Below, one piece after another: positions 8,055-19,305 of a DNA stretch of 59,581 nt. The translations under genes were made by a program, and so were the position numbers. The stretch's first letter is position 1. Each line of letters begins with the position of its first letter. This DNA is from CALJIC01 sp039805565 (GTDB taxonomy: Bacteria > Chloroflexota > Chloroflexia > Chloroflexales > Roseiflexaceae): contig JBDLTZ010000075.1 of the NCBI GenBank assembly GCA_039805565.1, positions 1 through 59,581 on the forward strand, read 5' to 3'. The notes under the pieces are model-generated. The model searched no databases and was not told where the DNA came from. It worked only from the letters and a program-made list of their open reading frames with translations.

Positions 8055-9023
8055 ATGAAAGCGATCCTCTTTGATCAGCCGGGCGGGCCGGAGGTCCTCC
8101 GCTACGATGACACGCCGGATGTAACAGCGGCGCCAGGCGAGCTCCTGGTGCGGGTGCGCGCCACAGCGGCCAACCGGGCGGATGTGCTGCAGCGCCGCGG
8201 TGGCTACGCGCCGCCGCCTGGTGCATCGTCGATCTTGGGCCTTGAGCTGGCCGGCGAGGTGCTGGAGCCGGCCGGTGCCTGGCGCGCTGGGGACCGCGTA
8301 ATGGCCGTGGTGACCGGCGGGGGGTACGCCGAGCTGGCGACCGTGCCAGAGGGCATGGCGCTCCCTATCCCCCAGGGCCTGTCATTCGAGGAGGCCGCCG
8401 CCATCCCCGAGGCCTTCCTGACCGCCTACCTCAACCTCTTCACCCTCGGCCGGCTTCGTGAGGGCGAGGCGGCGCTGGTGCACGCTGGCGCGAGCGGCGT
8501 AGGGAGCGCGGCGATCCAGCTGGCGCGCGCAGCTGGGGCGAAGGTCTTCGCCACCGCCTCAGCGGGCAAGCTCGAGCTCTGCCGCGCCATGGGCGCCGAG
8601 CAAGCCTTCGACTACCGCGCGGGTCCGTTCGCGGAGGCGGTGCGCGCGGCGACGGGCGGCCGCGGCGTGGACGTGGTGCTGGACTTCGTGGGGGCGCCGA
8701 ACTGGGAGGGGAATCTGGCGGCGCTCGCGCCGTACGGCCGGCTGATGCTGATCGGTTTCCTCGGCGGCTCGCGCGGCCAGCTCGACCTGGGGGCACTGAT
8801 GACCAAGAGCCTTACGGTCACGGGCACCACCCTTCGCCGCACGCCCCTGCCCCAGAAGACCGAGCTCACCACGGCGTTCGCGGCGTTCGCGCTGCCCCGC
8901 TTCGAGCGCGGGGAGCTTCGGCCAGTGATCGATACAGTCCTATCGCTGGACCAGGCTACCGAGGCGCACGCGCTCATGGAGGCCAACCGCAACGCGGGCA
9001 AGATCGTTCTGCGCGTACCCTGA
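8055..9023 (+). CDS. NAD(P)H:quinone oxidoreductase, zinc-free MDR family (PIG3-like)
   Basis: A 322-residue medium-chain reductase, probably reducing quinones or enones with NADPH. It starts MKAILFDQPGGPEVLRY, has a GroES-like N-terminal half (RVRATAANRADVLQRRGGYAPPPGAS is the PIG3/TP53I3 pattern) and a Rossmann half with VHAGASGVGSAAIQLARA and FDYRAGPFAEAVRAATGGRG. The zinc-binding cysteines of alcohol dehydrogenases are absent, as expected for this subgroup. ATG 8055 has AAGGAAAG upstream; a longer in-frame extension from 7959 lacks similarity. It stands alone between the Rsm22-like gene and the convergent hybrid kinase. Confidence 0.93.
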   Translation: MKAILFDQPGGPEVLRYDDTPDVTAAPGELLVRVRATAANRADVLQRRGGYAPPPGASSILGLELAGEVLEPAGAWRAGDRVMAVVTGGGYAELATVPEGMALPIPQGLSFEEAAAIPEAFLTAYLNLFTLGRLREGEAALVHAGASGVGSAAIQLARAAGAKVFATASAGKLELCRAMGAEQAFDYRAGPFAEAVRAATGGRGVDVVLDFVGAPNWEGNLAALAPYGRLMLIGFLGGSRGQLDLGALMTKSLTVTGTTLRRTPLPQKTELTTAFAAFALPRFERGELRPVIDTVLSLDQATEAHALMEANRNAGKIVLRVP

Positions 9024-9035
9024 CGATGAGGGCGG

Positions 9036-12110
<3,075 letters not shown>

Positions 12111-12113
12111 CAG

Positions 12114-13379
12114 CTACTCCAGGGGAATGCGGAAGCCGAAGACACTCCCCTCGCCCGGCTTGCTGCGAGCCACAACCTCCCCCTGGTGGGCGTCTACCAC
12201 GTACTTCACCAGCGCCAGGCCCAGCCCTAGCCCCTCGACGCCGCGCTGCACGTCGTCGCCGGTCTGCGCAAAGGCCTCCCAGATCGTCTCGAGCTTGTCG
12301 GCCTCCACGCCGGAGCCGGTGTCCTCGACCCAAAAGACGAGCTGGTGGTCCGAGCGCCAGCAGACCACCTTGACATGGCCACCCTCGCGGTTGAACCTGA
12401 TGGCATTGTGCACGAGATGGTGGATGGCCTCACTCATCTGCTCGCGGTCAATTTTCACTGGCGGCAGGTGCTCGACCAGGTCGTAGCTCAGCGAGACGCG
12501 GCGGGTGCGGGCCACGCGCGTCAGCGGGTCCACCGTCTCGCGCACCATCTGGCCGAATCCAGTCTCCTCGCGGCGCATCTCAGAGCGCTTCCCCACGAAG
12601 GAGGCGAAGGAGATCACGCCGTCGATCATGCGGCGCCCAGCGGCAAGCTGACGGTCCAGCTGGACGATCTGCTCACGTAGCTCGTCGATCATGCCGTGCT
12701 CGGCGTAGCGCTGCAGCAGCTGGACGGAGAAGCCCGCGGCCACAAATGGGCTGCGGAGCTCGTGAGTGATCTTGCCGATCAGGGCGGACTTGAACTGGTT
12801 CTGCTGCTTGAGGTGGCGTTCCCGCGCGTCTACCTGGCGAGCCATCTGCTCGAAGACACGCGCCAGGCGCCCGAGGGCGTCGTCTCGCTCAGCCACGACC
12901 GCCACGCTCTCGGGCACGAAAGCCCCGGCCTCGACGCTGGCGGCGGCGTTCGTCAGGTAGGTCACATCGCGCAAGTACTCAGCCTGCCGATCGTGGAGGC
13001 GCTTGGCGGCTAGCGACGCGTTGAGGCGGGCGCGCAGGAGAACCGGGTCGAACGGCTTAGGGAGATGGTCCGCGGCGCCCATCTCGATTGAGCGCACAAC
13101 GCTCTCCATCTCGTCAAGGGCCGAGATCACGATCACCGGAATGTGCTGGAGGTTGGGGTCTGACTTAATGCGCTCGAGCACCTGGAAGCCGTCCATCTCG
13201 GGCATCATCAGGTCGAGCAGCACCACATCGCACGGCTGGCCGTAGAGAAGCTGGAGGGCGCGCCGCCCGTGCTCGGCGGTGATCACGGTGTGCCCGTCCT
13301 GCTGGAGGCGGGAGGTTAGGAGGAAGCGATTGAGCTCGTTGTCGTCAACGACAAGTACAGTACCGGTCAGAGTCGTCAT
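12114..13379 (-). CDS. receiver - histidine kinase (REC-HisKA-HATPase)
   Basis: A 421-residue soluble kinase with an N-terminal receiver domain (1-125; Asp56 in VVLLDLMMPEMDGF, Lys in LPKPFD), a coiled linker (about 125-195), HisKA with His206 (GKITHELRSPFVAAG) and a C-terminal ATPase (HHLVHNAIRFNREGG, VEDTGSGVE, GLGLGLALVKYV). It is the upstream partner of the hybrid kinase, with only three bases between its stop and the next start. The receiver would let another kinase gate this kinase. No strong Shine-Dalgarno precedes ATG 13379. Confidence 0.94.
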   Translation of the reverse strand: MTTLTGTVLVVDDNELNRFLLTSRLQQDGHTVITAEHGRRALQLLYGQPCDVVLLDLMMPEMDGFQVLERIKSDPNLQHIPVIVISALDEMESVVRSIEMGAADHLPKPFDPVLLRARLNASLAAKRLHDRQAEYLRDVTYLTNAAASVEAGAFVPESVAVVAERDDALGRLARVFEQMARQVDARERHLKQQNQFKSALIGKITHELRSPFVAAGFSVQLLQRYAEHGMIDELREQIVQLDRQLAAGRRMIDGVISFASFVGKRSEMRREETGFGQMVRETVDPLTRVARTRRVSLSYDLVEHLPPVKIDREQMSEAIHHLVHNAIRFNREGGHVKVVCWRSDHQLVFWVEDTGSGVEADKLETIWEAFAQTGDDVQRGVEGLGLGLALVKYVVDAHQGEVVARSKPGEGSVFGFRIPLE

Positions 13380-13529
13380 CGTTGCAGTACCTCAACCGCC
13401 GTCGTCCACGTCTGGACCTCGCCAACATACACACGGCAAGTACTGCTAGTGTAGCAGCGGGGTGCGCTTGGTGGTGACGCAAAACTGTGTCAAAACGGGA
13501 TCACTAGCGGGGCTAGGTGGGTGGGCCCG

Positions 13530-14000
13530 CTACTCAGCGCCGGCGCTGGGTGCGGTTGCCTCGGCATCCGGGCGGATGCGCGGGGCGAGGGCGCGGCTGA
13601 CCGACTGCTTGAGCTCGAGCAGGTCCACCGGCTTGGCGAGGTAGTGGTGAACGCCAAGCGCGCGCATCTGGGCTCGCAGACGCGGCGTGTCGTATGCAGT
13701 GAGAACCAGCACCGGGATATAGGGCCGCTCGTCGTGCAGAGCCTTGACGAGCGCGGCGGCGCCGCGGTCCTGCGGGCTCGGATCGACGATCACAAGATCC
13801 ACGCTGTCACGTATGCAGCGCAGCCAGGCCGCCCCAGGGGAAGGGGCTAGATCGACCAACGCCTCGCTACCGAGCAGGACCTCAAGGCCGCGCTGCGTGA
13901 CCAGCCCAGCTGCCGGGTCGCTATCGACGATCACGATATGCCGCTGTGGCACCAAAGTAAGTTCACCTGTGCGTGGCAGTGTGGTGCTTTGTGTAACCAT
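13530..14000 (-). CDS. stand-alone response regulator receiver protein
   Basis: A 156-residue protein that is one receiver domain (about 20-135) with short tails and no output domain. Phospho-acceptor Asp73 is in LVIVDPSPQD, the switch residue in VLVLTAYD, and conserved Lys123 in HYLAKPVDLLELK. The acidic pair appears as DSD in IVIVDSDPA. The C-terminus is Ala/Glu-rich. Being flanked by kinases, it may shuttle phosphate between them or the HPt domain (inference). The start ATG 14000 follows a palindrome-rich spacer that may control it. Confidence 0.88.
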   Translation of the reverse strand: MVTQSTTLPRTGELTLVPQRHIVIVDSDPAAGLVTQRGLEVLLGSEALVDLAPSPGAAWLRCIRDSVDLVIVDPSPQDRGAAALVKALHDERPYIPVLVLTAYDTPRLRAQMRALGVHHYLAKPVDLLELKQSVSRALAPRIRPDAEATAPSAGAE

Positions 14001-14059
14001 GGGCTTCGCTCCCTCAGGTGAGCGGTCGCCCGTATGGTAGCAAACAACAGCCGCGGATT

Positions 14060-14221
14060 GTGAGGCGGTGCCACAACTGGGTGTTGTGCTCGGGCAACTG
14101 CCTCACCGCGCCACTGCGGGCAAAAACGGGACTTTCACCAAAAGCTGCGTAAATCGTAACAAAGTTGTGCGACCCACTTCGGAAAGGTCGCACAACTGTA
14201 GGTTGCGGTTCCACAACCGCA
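14060..14221. promoter_or_regulatory. palindrome cluster with repeated CACAAC/GTTGTG motifs
   Basis: The spacer between the GAF kinase and the receiver gene has nested inverted repeats. GTGAGGC (14060-14066) pairs with GCCTCAC (14100-14106) and encloses CACAAC (14072-14077) against GTTGTG. A 12-bp perfect inverted repeat lies at 14163-14197. TGCGGTT/AACCGCA with a four-base loop lies at 14204-14221. The CACAAC core recurs in both orientations at least five times, which suits an operator for a dimeric regulator or a structured leader. No known operator was recognised. Confidence 0.5.
14163..14197 (-). terminator. probable intrinsic terminator of the GAF kinase gene
   Basis: AGTTGTGCGACC (14163-14174) is the exact reverse complement of GGTCGCACAACT (14186-14197), with an 11-base loop. 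Read on the minus strand, downstream of the kinase stop at 14249, the stem is followed by a T-rich stretch (TTTGTTACGATTT). The stem is long for a terminator, so an operator role is also possible. Confidence 0.55.
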
Positions 14222-14248
14222 GGTGAAGATGATGTGGTGGGGAGGGGC

Positions 14249-15730
14249 TCAGCTCACCGGCAGGGTCACACTGAAAGTGGTGCCCTCGCCCACGAGGCTC
14301 GACACGGTAATGTTGCCGCCGTGCTGGGTGGCGATGTGCATGCTGATCGCCAGCCCAAGACCGGTGCCCTGGGGCTTGGTAGTGTAGAAGGGCTCGAAAA
14401 GGTGCGAGAGGTGCTCGTCGGGGATGCCCACGCCGGTATCTCGCACGTGGACCACGACCGAGGCAGGCCGATCCTCAGGCAGTAGGACCTGGGTGGCCAC
14501 AATGAGCCGGCCGCCCTGCGGCATGGCGTCGCAGGCGTTAAGCATCAGGTTGAGGAACACCTGGCGCAGCTGGTCGGCGTGGGCCGTGAGCACCGGCAGG
14601 TCGGGCGCGAAATCGGTCTCGATGGCAACCTGCCCGTGCCGCAGGTGGGTCTGGACCAGCTCGATCGTCTCGGCGAGCAGGTCGTTCACCTCGGTCGGCT
14701 CAAGCTCATCGCGCGCGGGGCGGTAGAAGTCGCGCATGCGCGTGATAATCTTGGCGATCCGCCCGAGCTCGGTCTGTGCGATCTGGAGGAATGGGAGCTG
14801 GGGCGCGTTAGGCGGTAGATCCTGCTCGACGAGGTACAGGCTGTTGCGGGCGGCGTAGAGCGGGTTGTTGATCTCGTGGGCCACCGAAGCCGCCAGCTCG
14901 CCCACAGCAGCCAGCTTGGCGCTTTGAAGGAGCTGGGCTTGCGCCGCGTTCAGGCGCGCCTCAGCCTCCGCGTGGAGCGTCTGAGTCTGATCCAGGTCAC
15001 GCTGGAGCTTGGCCGCGCGCGCGCGCTGGCGGTTCTCGGTGATCGCCACGGCCGCGAGGTCGCCGAGCGCCTGGATGAAGGGCAGGTCGCGCGGGTGGAA
15101 GAGGTGGGCGTGGGTGCTGCCGTAGAGCACCAGTGCGCCGATTCGCTGCCCCTCGATCCGCAGCGGGGCGAGCAGGGCGCTGGTGGGGGGCCAGAGCCCA
15201 ATGGCACGCGCCAAGGCCACCTCCTGCTCCGCGGTCAGGTCGGACAGCGCCAGCTCGAGCTCGGGGCCAACGAGCAGCATGGCGCGGGGGGCGAGGTAGG
15301 CGCGCCCCGCGACACCCCTGCCCGGCTGCAGCGCGAACTTCGTCAGCACGCCCGAGCTCGCCGCGCGCATCTGGAGCTCCTGACCCGACGTGTCGCCCAG
15401 GTACACCACCGAGCCGCTGGCCCCCGGAAACAACCCAATCGACTCACGCACCACGAGCTGGAGGATGGTCTCAACCTCACGCGTGACGAGCAGAGCAGCA
15501 CAGATCGCTAGAAGCGCGCTCAGGCGGCTGCTGGTATTGGGCCCCTGCGTGCGGCGCAGAGCGACCACCTGCGCCTCGAGCTCCCCAAGGCGTGTGGCTG
15601 TCGCGCGGGCGTAGGACTGCGCGCGGATCAGGTCGGCCTCCAGAGCGCGCGCCCGCTCACGCAGCTCCTGCGGGCCGGATGCGATCCGCGGGCGTGCTCT
15701 GACACGCGCATTGCGAGAGCTTCGTGGCAT
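14249..15730 (-). CDS. GAF-domain sensor histidine kinase (NtrB/atoS-type core)
   Basis: A 493-residue soluble kinase. A basic N-terminal coiled coil (about 20-62) precedes a GAF domain (about 75-235; PGRGVAGRAYLAPRAMLLVG, LLAPLRIEGQRIGALVLYG). A second coiled coil (about 236-270) leads to HisKA with His285 in VAHEINNPLYAARN and a catalytic domain with NLMLNACDAMPQGG, VRDTGVGIPDEHLSHLFEPF and GTGLGLAISM. The HEINNP box is typical of the NtrB-like class. It has no membrane helix, so the ligand is cytoplasmic. It is the first gene of the minus-strand signalling block. A GGCAAC/GTTGCC inverted repeat (15793-15807) lies in its upstream region. Confidence 0.95.
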   Translation of the reverse strand: MPRSSRNARVRARPRIASGPQELRERARALEADLIRAQSYARATATRLGELEAQVVALRRTQGPNTSSRLSALLAICAALLVTREVETILQLVVRESIGLFPGASGSVVYLGDTSGQELQMRAASSGVLTKFALQPGRGVAGRAYLAPRAMLLVGPELELALSDLTAEQEVALARAIGLWPPTSALLAPLRIEGQRIGALVLYGSTHAHLFHPRDLPFIQALGDLAAVAITENRQRARAAKLQRDLDQTQTLHAEAEARLNAAQAQLLQSAKLAAVGELAASVAHEINNPLYAARNSLYLVEQDLPPNAPQLPFLQIAQTELGRIAKIITRMRDFYRPARDELEPTEVNDLLAETIELVQTHLRHGQVAIETDFAPDLPVLTAHADQLRQVFLNLMLNACDAMPQGGRLIVATQVLLPEDRPASVVVHVRDTGVGIPDEHLSHLFEPFYTTKPQGTGLGLAISMHIATQHGGNITVSSLVGEGTTFSVTLPVS

Positions 15731-15792
15731 AACATCTACCTTCTAAGTCACTACCTCCGGTTGAGTCGATCCTAGCACAGGTTATGGCACGC

Positions 15793-15807
15793 GGCAACCT
15801 TGTTGCC
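15793..15807. promoter_or_regulatory. 15-bp inverted repeat upstream of the GAF kinase
   Basis: GGCAAC and GTTGCC are separated by three bases in the divergent spacer between the GAF kinase and the small cysteine protein. The CAAC/GTTG core resembles the palindromes at 14060-14221, so the same regulator might bind both sites. This is inference from sequence alone. Confidence 0.35.
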
Positions 15808-15907
15808 ACATAGCAACTGAGCGTGGTCAAGGGATCTCGTGCAAAATAGCACAAACTCACTATACTTCGGGAAGAGCCGGCCGGGATACATACGGAAAGG
15901 CTATGTC

Positions 15908-16216
15908 ATGCCGCGCAGAAAACGACAGAACCCGCTGCTGGCGGTCGCTCGCGCCTACCTTAGCCAGCACATGCCCGAGCTGAAGGACGCTCCACTCCAC
16001 ATCCGCATGCTGGACGGCCCTCCCGGATCGCCGCGCTATGCGGTCACCGTTGAGTCGTGCCTCCCGGCGCCGTGTCCACACGGCGTGCCGCGCGAGGTGG
16101 CTGACGCGGGAGGCTGCACAATCTACAACTGCCCGATCCGCGACAGCGTGCGGCTGCTGCTGGACCGGGGCGGCGAGGTGATGCAGGTGACACGGAGCGG
16201 GATCCACTGGGGCTAG
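15908..16216 (+). CDS. small cysteine-containing protein, 102 aa, unknown
   Basis: I do not recognise the family. The protein begins with a basic tail (MPRRKRQ) and has four cysteines in two pairs, SCLPAPCPHG and GCTIYNCPIRDSV, a pattern that could bind zinc or an iron-sulfur cluster; this is not proven. There are no membrane helices. ATG 15908 is chosen because GGAAAGG lies about seven bases upstream and the codons before it look non-coding. A TATACT box at 15861-15866 could be its -10. Its stop codon lies inside the first copy of an 18-bp direct repeat. Confidence 0.6.
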   Translation: MPRRKRQNPLLAVARAYLSQHMPELKDAPLHIRMLDGPPGSPRYAVTVESCLPAPCPHGVPREVADAGGCTIYNCPIRDSVRLLLDRGGEVMQVTRSGIHWG

Positions 16217-16278
16217 CGCTGAGGCGTGAGTCGTGAGGCACGAGTTTTGAGGCCGCACTGCTGGGGCTAGCGCTGAGG
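16207..16278. repeat. 18-bp direct repeat flanking a heptad array
   Basis: CTGGGGCTAGCGCTGAGG occurs at 16207-16224 and, identically, at 16261-16278. The 36 bases between them are period-7 TGAG units (TGAGTCG, TGAGGCA). The first copy contains the stop codon of the preceding gene. This looks like a recent insertion with a duplicated flank, or a tandem duplication by slippage. Confidence 0.85.
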
Positions 16279-16280
16279 GG

Positions 16281-17306
16281 CTACGCGGCGCGAACAGCGG
16301 AGCGCCTGCCGCCCTCAAGCCAGCGCCTCACGAGCGCCTCGGCGTGCAACTCAAGCCACCCCGAGAGGCGGCGCCCCTGCTCCAGCACTTCGAGGTGATA
16401 CTCCGGCGCCCCCTCGGAGGTTGAGATCACTCGCCCCAGCTCGGCGCGCAACCACAACACCTCGAGCGCCACCTGGAGCGCCCACGCCTCGGCCACCGAG
16501 AGGGGCCAGACCTGGGTGTACCCTTCGACGAGCGCCGCGGCGCGCTCCTCGTCCAGCGGCCCGCGGAACACACCCCATGAGTGCGGCTCTAACGGGTCGG
16601 TGGCGAAGGCGACGAGCGCGTCGGCGAGGTCGACCACCCGCGCGTCCCACGCCACCTGGTCGAAGTCGAGCAGCGCCGCGACGCGGTCCCCGGCGAAGCA
16701 GAAGTTATCACTGTGGACGTCACCGTGGATCAGCAGGTGCGGCAGATCGGCGTAGGCGGCATCGGGGAGCTGCGCACGCAGCTGCGAGGCGCGCGCGTCG
16801 TACCAGGCGAGCTGGTCGTGCAGGTCCCCCATGATGTCGCGCTCAAGCAGCCGCTCGATGAGGCCGGAGAGGGCAAACGGAGCATAGCGGGCCTCATCGG
16901 TGACCTGGGCGCGCGGCAGATCCTGGGCGGCGCGGTGGTAGCGCGCCAGCACGGCGCCCGCCGCGGACGTCTGCCCGTGGCACATCCGGTCATAATCCTG
17001 ACCCTCGACGTACTCCTGCACCTCATAGGCCCGCCCGTCGATCACTTGGAGCGTACTGCCGTCGCGCGCGGGGAGCAGGGCAGCAGTGGGCACACCCTGC
17101 CGCACAAGGGCCGCGATCAGGGTGTGGCGCGAGCGGTGGGCTTCCAGCGGGAAGCGCCGGTGGTTGCGGCGCACGACGAAACGGCCACAGGTCGTCGTGA
17201 CAATGGCGGTCTCGTTCACGAAGCCGTGGCCGGTGGAGGCGAGTCCAGCGGGCGCCCCCAGGCTGTAGCGCGACAGCACCCGCGCGATGTCGGACGTCGT
17301 CAGCAT
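16281..17306 (-). CDS. aminoglycoside phosphotransferase / homoserine kinase type II-like protein
   Basis: A 341-residue small-molecule kinase of the APH/choline kinase fold. The N-lobe shows FVNETAIVTTTCGRFVVRRN. The catalytic loop is LIHGDVHSDNFCF, with Asp as base and Asn for metal, and the metal-binding segment is AALLDFDQVAWDARVVDLAD. These are textbook APH-superfamily motifs; the substrate (homoserine, a sugar or a choline-like compound) cannot be decided. Resistance function should not be assumed. ATG 17306 has no visible Shine-Dalgarno. It follows the flavodoxin gene on the same strand with an 88-base gap. Confidence 0.85.
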   Translation of the reverse strand: MLTTSDIARVLSRYSLGAPAGLASTGHGFVNETAIVTTTCGRFVVRRNHRRFPLEAHRSRHTLIAALVRQGVPTAALLPARDGSTLQVIDGRAYEVQEYVEGQDYDRMCHGQTSAAGAVLARYHRAAQDLPRAQVTDEARYAPFALSGLIERLLERDIMGDLHDQLAWYDARASQLRAQLPDAAYADLPHLLIHGDVHSDNFCFAGDRVAALLDFDQVAWDARVVDLADALVAFATDPLEPHSWGVFRGPLDEERAAALVEGYTQVWPLSVAEAWALQVALEVLWLRAELGRVISTSEGAPEYHLEVLEQGRRLSGWLELHAEALVRRWLEGGRRSAVRAA

Positions 17307-17394
17307 TGTTCGGGACTGTCTAGCGGCAAGATCAGGGCCGGCGGCGGGAGATCGGCGTCACGCACGGCCTCTCGTCACCAGCCCAAACCGTCAC

Positions 17395-17871
17395 CTACGC
17401 GGCGAGCGCGGAGGACGTCACGGCGTCAACGAGATCCGCCGCGAACGACTCAACACAGCGCCGCGTATCCTGCTCGAACCGCGCCCAGGGGAGAAAATCG
17501 GGCGCGGAGAGCTCGAGGCGCATCGGCGACGAGACGAGCTCGCAGCCACGCCCCTCGATGCAGGCGGCCAAGTCGTCGACACCGCCGGGTCTGTCGCCCG
17601 GCCGCCCCGTGCCGAAGACGCCGATCGCCATGCGGCGCAGGCGCTGAAGCGGGATCGACTCGCATAGCCGCCGGAGCTGACCGCTCGCGTGGTGCACGTG
17701 CGTGTACGTCCCGAACACCACGATGTCGTAGCCGATGATATCGCTGGTTGTGATGCGTGACACGGGTGCGCAGACGACGGTAATGCGGCGCTGCGCGAGC
17801 TCATCTGCGAGCGCACGGGCGACGGTACGGTTGTGGCCGAACCACGACGCGTACACAATCAGTGCTTTCAT
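17395..17871 (-). CDS. flavodoxin-domain protein (HemG-like)
   Basis: A 158-residue FMN-binding flavodoxin. It starts MKALIVYASWFGHNRTVARALADEL, which matches the phosphate-binding loop of the menaquinone-dependent protoporphyrinogen oxidase/flavodoxin_5 group. It has IIGYDIVVFGTYTHVHHASG for the isoalloxazine loop and MAIGVFGTGRPGDRPGG. Redox role is likely, but protoporphyrinogen oxidation is not proven because no heme gene is nearby. The gene reads away from the structured gap at 17872-18426. Confidence 0.8.
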   Translation of the reverse strand: MKALIVYASWFGHNRTVARALADELAQRRITVVCAPVSRITTSDIIGYDIVVFGTYTHVHHASGQLRRLCESIPLQRLRRMAIGVFGTGRPGDRPGGVDDLAACIEGRGCELVSSPMRLELSAPDFLPWARFEQDTRRCVESFAADLVDAVTSSALAA

Positions 17872-17983
17872 AGCAGTACCACCTCAAGTAGAGGCACAAC
17901 ATCGTACCCCTCGCTAATGAGGATACCAGACAGGGTCGGACCCGCGAGAAAATGTTCTGCAACTACGGGTAGAGAACCTGTTT

Positions 17984-17997
17984 CGCAACGCGTTGCG
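17984..17997. promoter_or_regulatory. 14-bp perfect palindrome
   Basis: CGCAACGCGTTGCG is self-complementary and lies about 110 bases upstream of the flavodoxin start. A second palindrome, TGACGTCA, is nearby (around 18018). Both are candidate operators for a dimeric regulator of the flavodoxin gene or of the transcript predicted in this gap. Confidence 0.45.
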
Positions 17998-18070
17998 GCA
18001 TGATGACGCACGGTTGTGACGTCACCACGCACAAAGGCTTCAGAGCGCGCTATACTCATATCAGCTTCAG

Positions 18071-18219
18071 CGACAACCGTACGGTCGAGGTGACTGCCGG
18101 AGAGACCTCGTCCGCCGGCCCGTGGCGGGCCGGAGCGAGCGGCATTGCGAAGCCCCTGGTGGCTCCCCCTCACTGCCACCTGCGCCCCGGGCCCGACACC
18201 CCCGTCGGCCCCGGGGCGC
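18071..18219. ncRNA. candidate structured RNA: three consecutive strong hairpins in a 555-base gap
   Basis: Between the flavodoxin and SDR genes (17872-18426) no coding frame is convincing. It contains a palindrome (ACCGTACGGT, 18076-18085), hairpin CCGGCCCG-TGG-CGGGCCGG (18115-18133), hairpin GGTGGC/GCCACC (18158-18180), and a 16-bp stem with one mismatch and a six-base loop (18182-18219). TGCCG and CGGCA around the first hairpin can also pair, giving a longer composite stem. A TATACT box at 18048-18053 could start a plus-strand transcript. No known riboswitch consensus was matched. It could also be a leader of the SDR gene or a repeat element. Confidence 0.4.
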
Positions 18220-18426
18220 GTTACCTCACACGCCGTTTGACGCCGACCACACAGACTGCTAGGATCAGCACGCTTATCCGCCCCACCTCTCCCGCATCAC
18301 CGCTGTCCGCATCAGCTCATACACCCTTATCGGCAGGTGTCGCAGGGCCGAGCGCGTGGCGGAGGCGCCCGATCGGGAGCTCCGGCCGGACATGTGTGCG
18401 AGAGCGTATCGACATGGAGCGCGGCG

Positions 18427-19212
18427 TTGAACACTGAGATGCTGATAGGGCTCTTCGGGCTTGCGGGGCGCGTGGCGCTCATCACAGGCGCCAGCGGCGA
18501 CATCGGCGGCGCAGTGGCGGACGGTCTCGCAGAGGCAGGGGCCGTAGTGGCGCTGAGCGGCCGGTCGGCCGAACGGCTGGAGCGCGCGCGGGAGCGGATC
18601 GTCGCGGCGGGTGGGGAGGCGCACGTCTTCCCGGCCGACCTGCATCAGCCGAAGGCACCGGCGGATCTGGTGCGGGTGGTGGCCGAGCGCCTGGGGCGGA
18701 TCGACATCCTGGTGAACTGTGCCGGCATGAACCGCCGCCAGCCGATCGCCGAGGTGACTCCGGAGAACTACGACGCGATCATGACCGCGAACCTGCGCTC
18801 GGCCTTCTTCCTGAGCCAGGCGGCCCAGCCGCACATGGTCCGAAACGGCGGCGGCAAGATCATCAACATCGGCTCGCTCACGGTGAATGTCGGCCTAGCC
18901 GACGTCTCGGTATACGGCATGACGAAGAGCGCGCTGGCGCAGCTCACCCGCACCATGGCGGTAGAGTGGGCGCCGCACAACATCCAGGTGAACTGCCTCT
19001 CGCCCGGCTTCATTGCCACGGAGCTCACGGCGCCGCTCTTCGCGAACGAGCGCCGCCGCGGCTGGATCATGGCGCGCATCCCGACCGGGCGCCCGGGCCG
19101 CCCCGCCGACCTCGTGGGCATGGCGATTTTCATGGCCTCGCCCGCGTCAGACTACATGACCGGGCAGAACGTGTACGTAGACGGGGGCTTCACCGCGGGA
19201 AGCTCGTGGTAG
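18427..19212 (+). CDS. short-chain dehydrogenase/reductase (gluconate 5-dehydrogenase-like)
   Basis: A 261-residue classical SDR oxidoreductase. Motifs in order: cofactor loop ALITGASGDIGGAVADGLAE, SGRSAERLERAR, VNCAGMNRRQ, the catalytic serine in NIGSLTVNVG, YGMTKSALAQL (YxxxK), and VNCLSPGFIATELTAPLF. The C-terminal MTGQNVYVDGGFTAG is typical of the gluconate 5-dehydrogenase/3-ketoacyl reductase-like group. Start is uncertain: TTG 18427 has GGAG seven bases upstream, while ATG 18439, four codons later, has none at a usable distance. It precedes the mevalonate kinase gene, but a repeat array separates them. Confidence 0.92.
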   Translation: MNTEMLIGLFGLAGRVALITGASGDIGGAVADGLAEAGAVVALSGRSAERLERARERIVAAGGEAHVFPADLHQPKAPADLVRVVAERLGRIDILVNCAGMNRRQPIAEVTPENYDAIMTANLRSAFFLSQAAQPHMVRNGGGKIINIGSLTVNVGLADVSVYGMTKSALAQLTRTMAVEWAPHNIQVNCLSPGFIATELTAPLFANERRRGWIMARIPTGRPGRPADLVGMAIFMASPASDYMTGQNVYVDGGFTAGSSW

Positions 19213-19223
19213 GCCGACCATAA

Positions 19224-19305
19224 GCTCTGAGTCGTGAGCTACGCGCTAGCTTGGGGCTACAGAGAGAACCGCCGCCTCACGACTCGCCACTTACCACTCA
19301 CGAGT
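19224..19305. repeat. heptad repeats abutting the mevalonate kinase start
   Basis: TGAGTCG/TGAGCTA units (19229-19242) and complementary ACTCGCC/ACTTACC/ACTCACG units (19271-19303) are spaced seven bases apart. The second array runs up to the ATG at 19306, so it occupies the place of the ribosome binding site. Confidence 0.6.

Noticed and set aside
16281..17306. Aminoglycoside resistance gene
   Set aside because: Only the general APH-superfamily catalytic motifs are visible; many housekeeping small-molecule kinases share them.
18090..18180. CGGAGAGACC in the structured gap suggests a glycine or cobalamin riboswitch
   Set aside because: The second conserved parts (GCCGAAGG and the CAGG segment for glycine; the B12 box for cobalamin) are not present.
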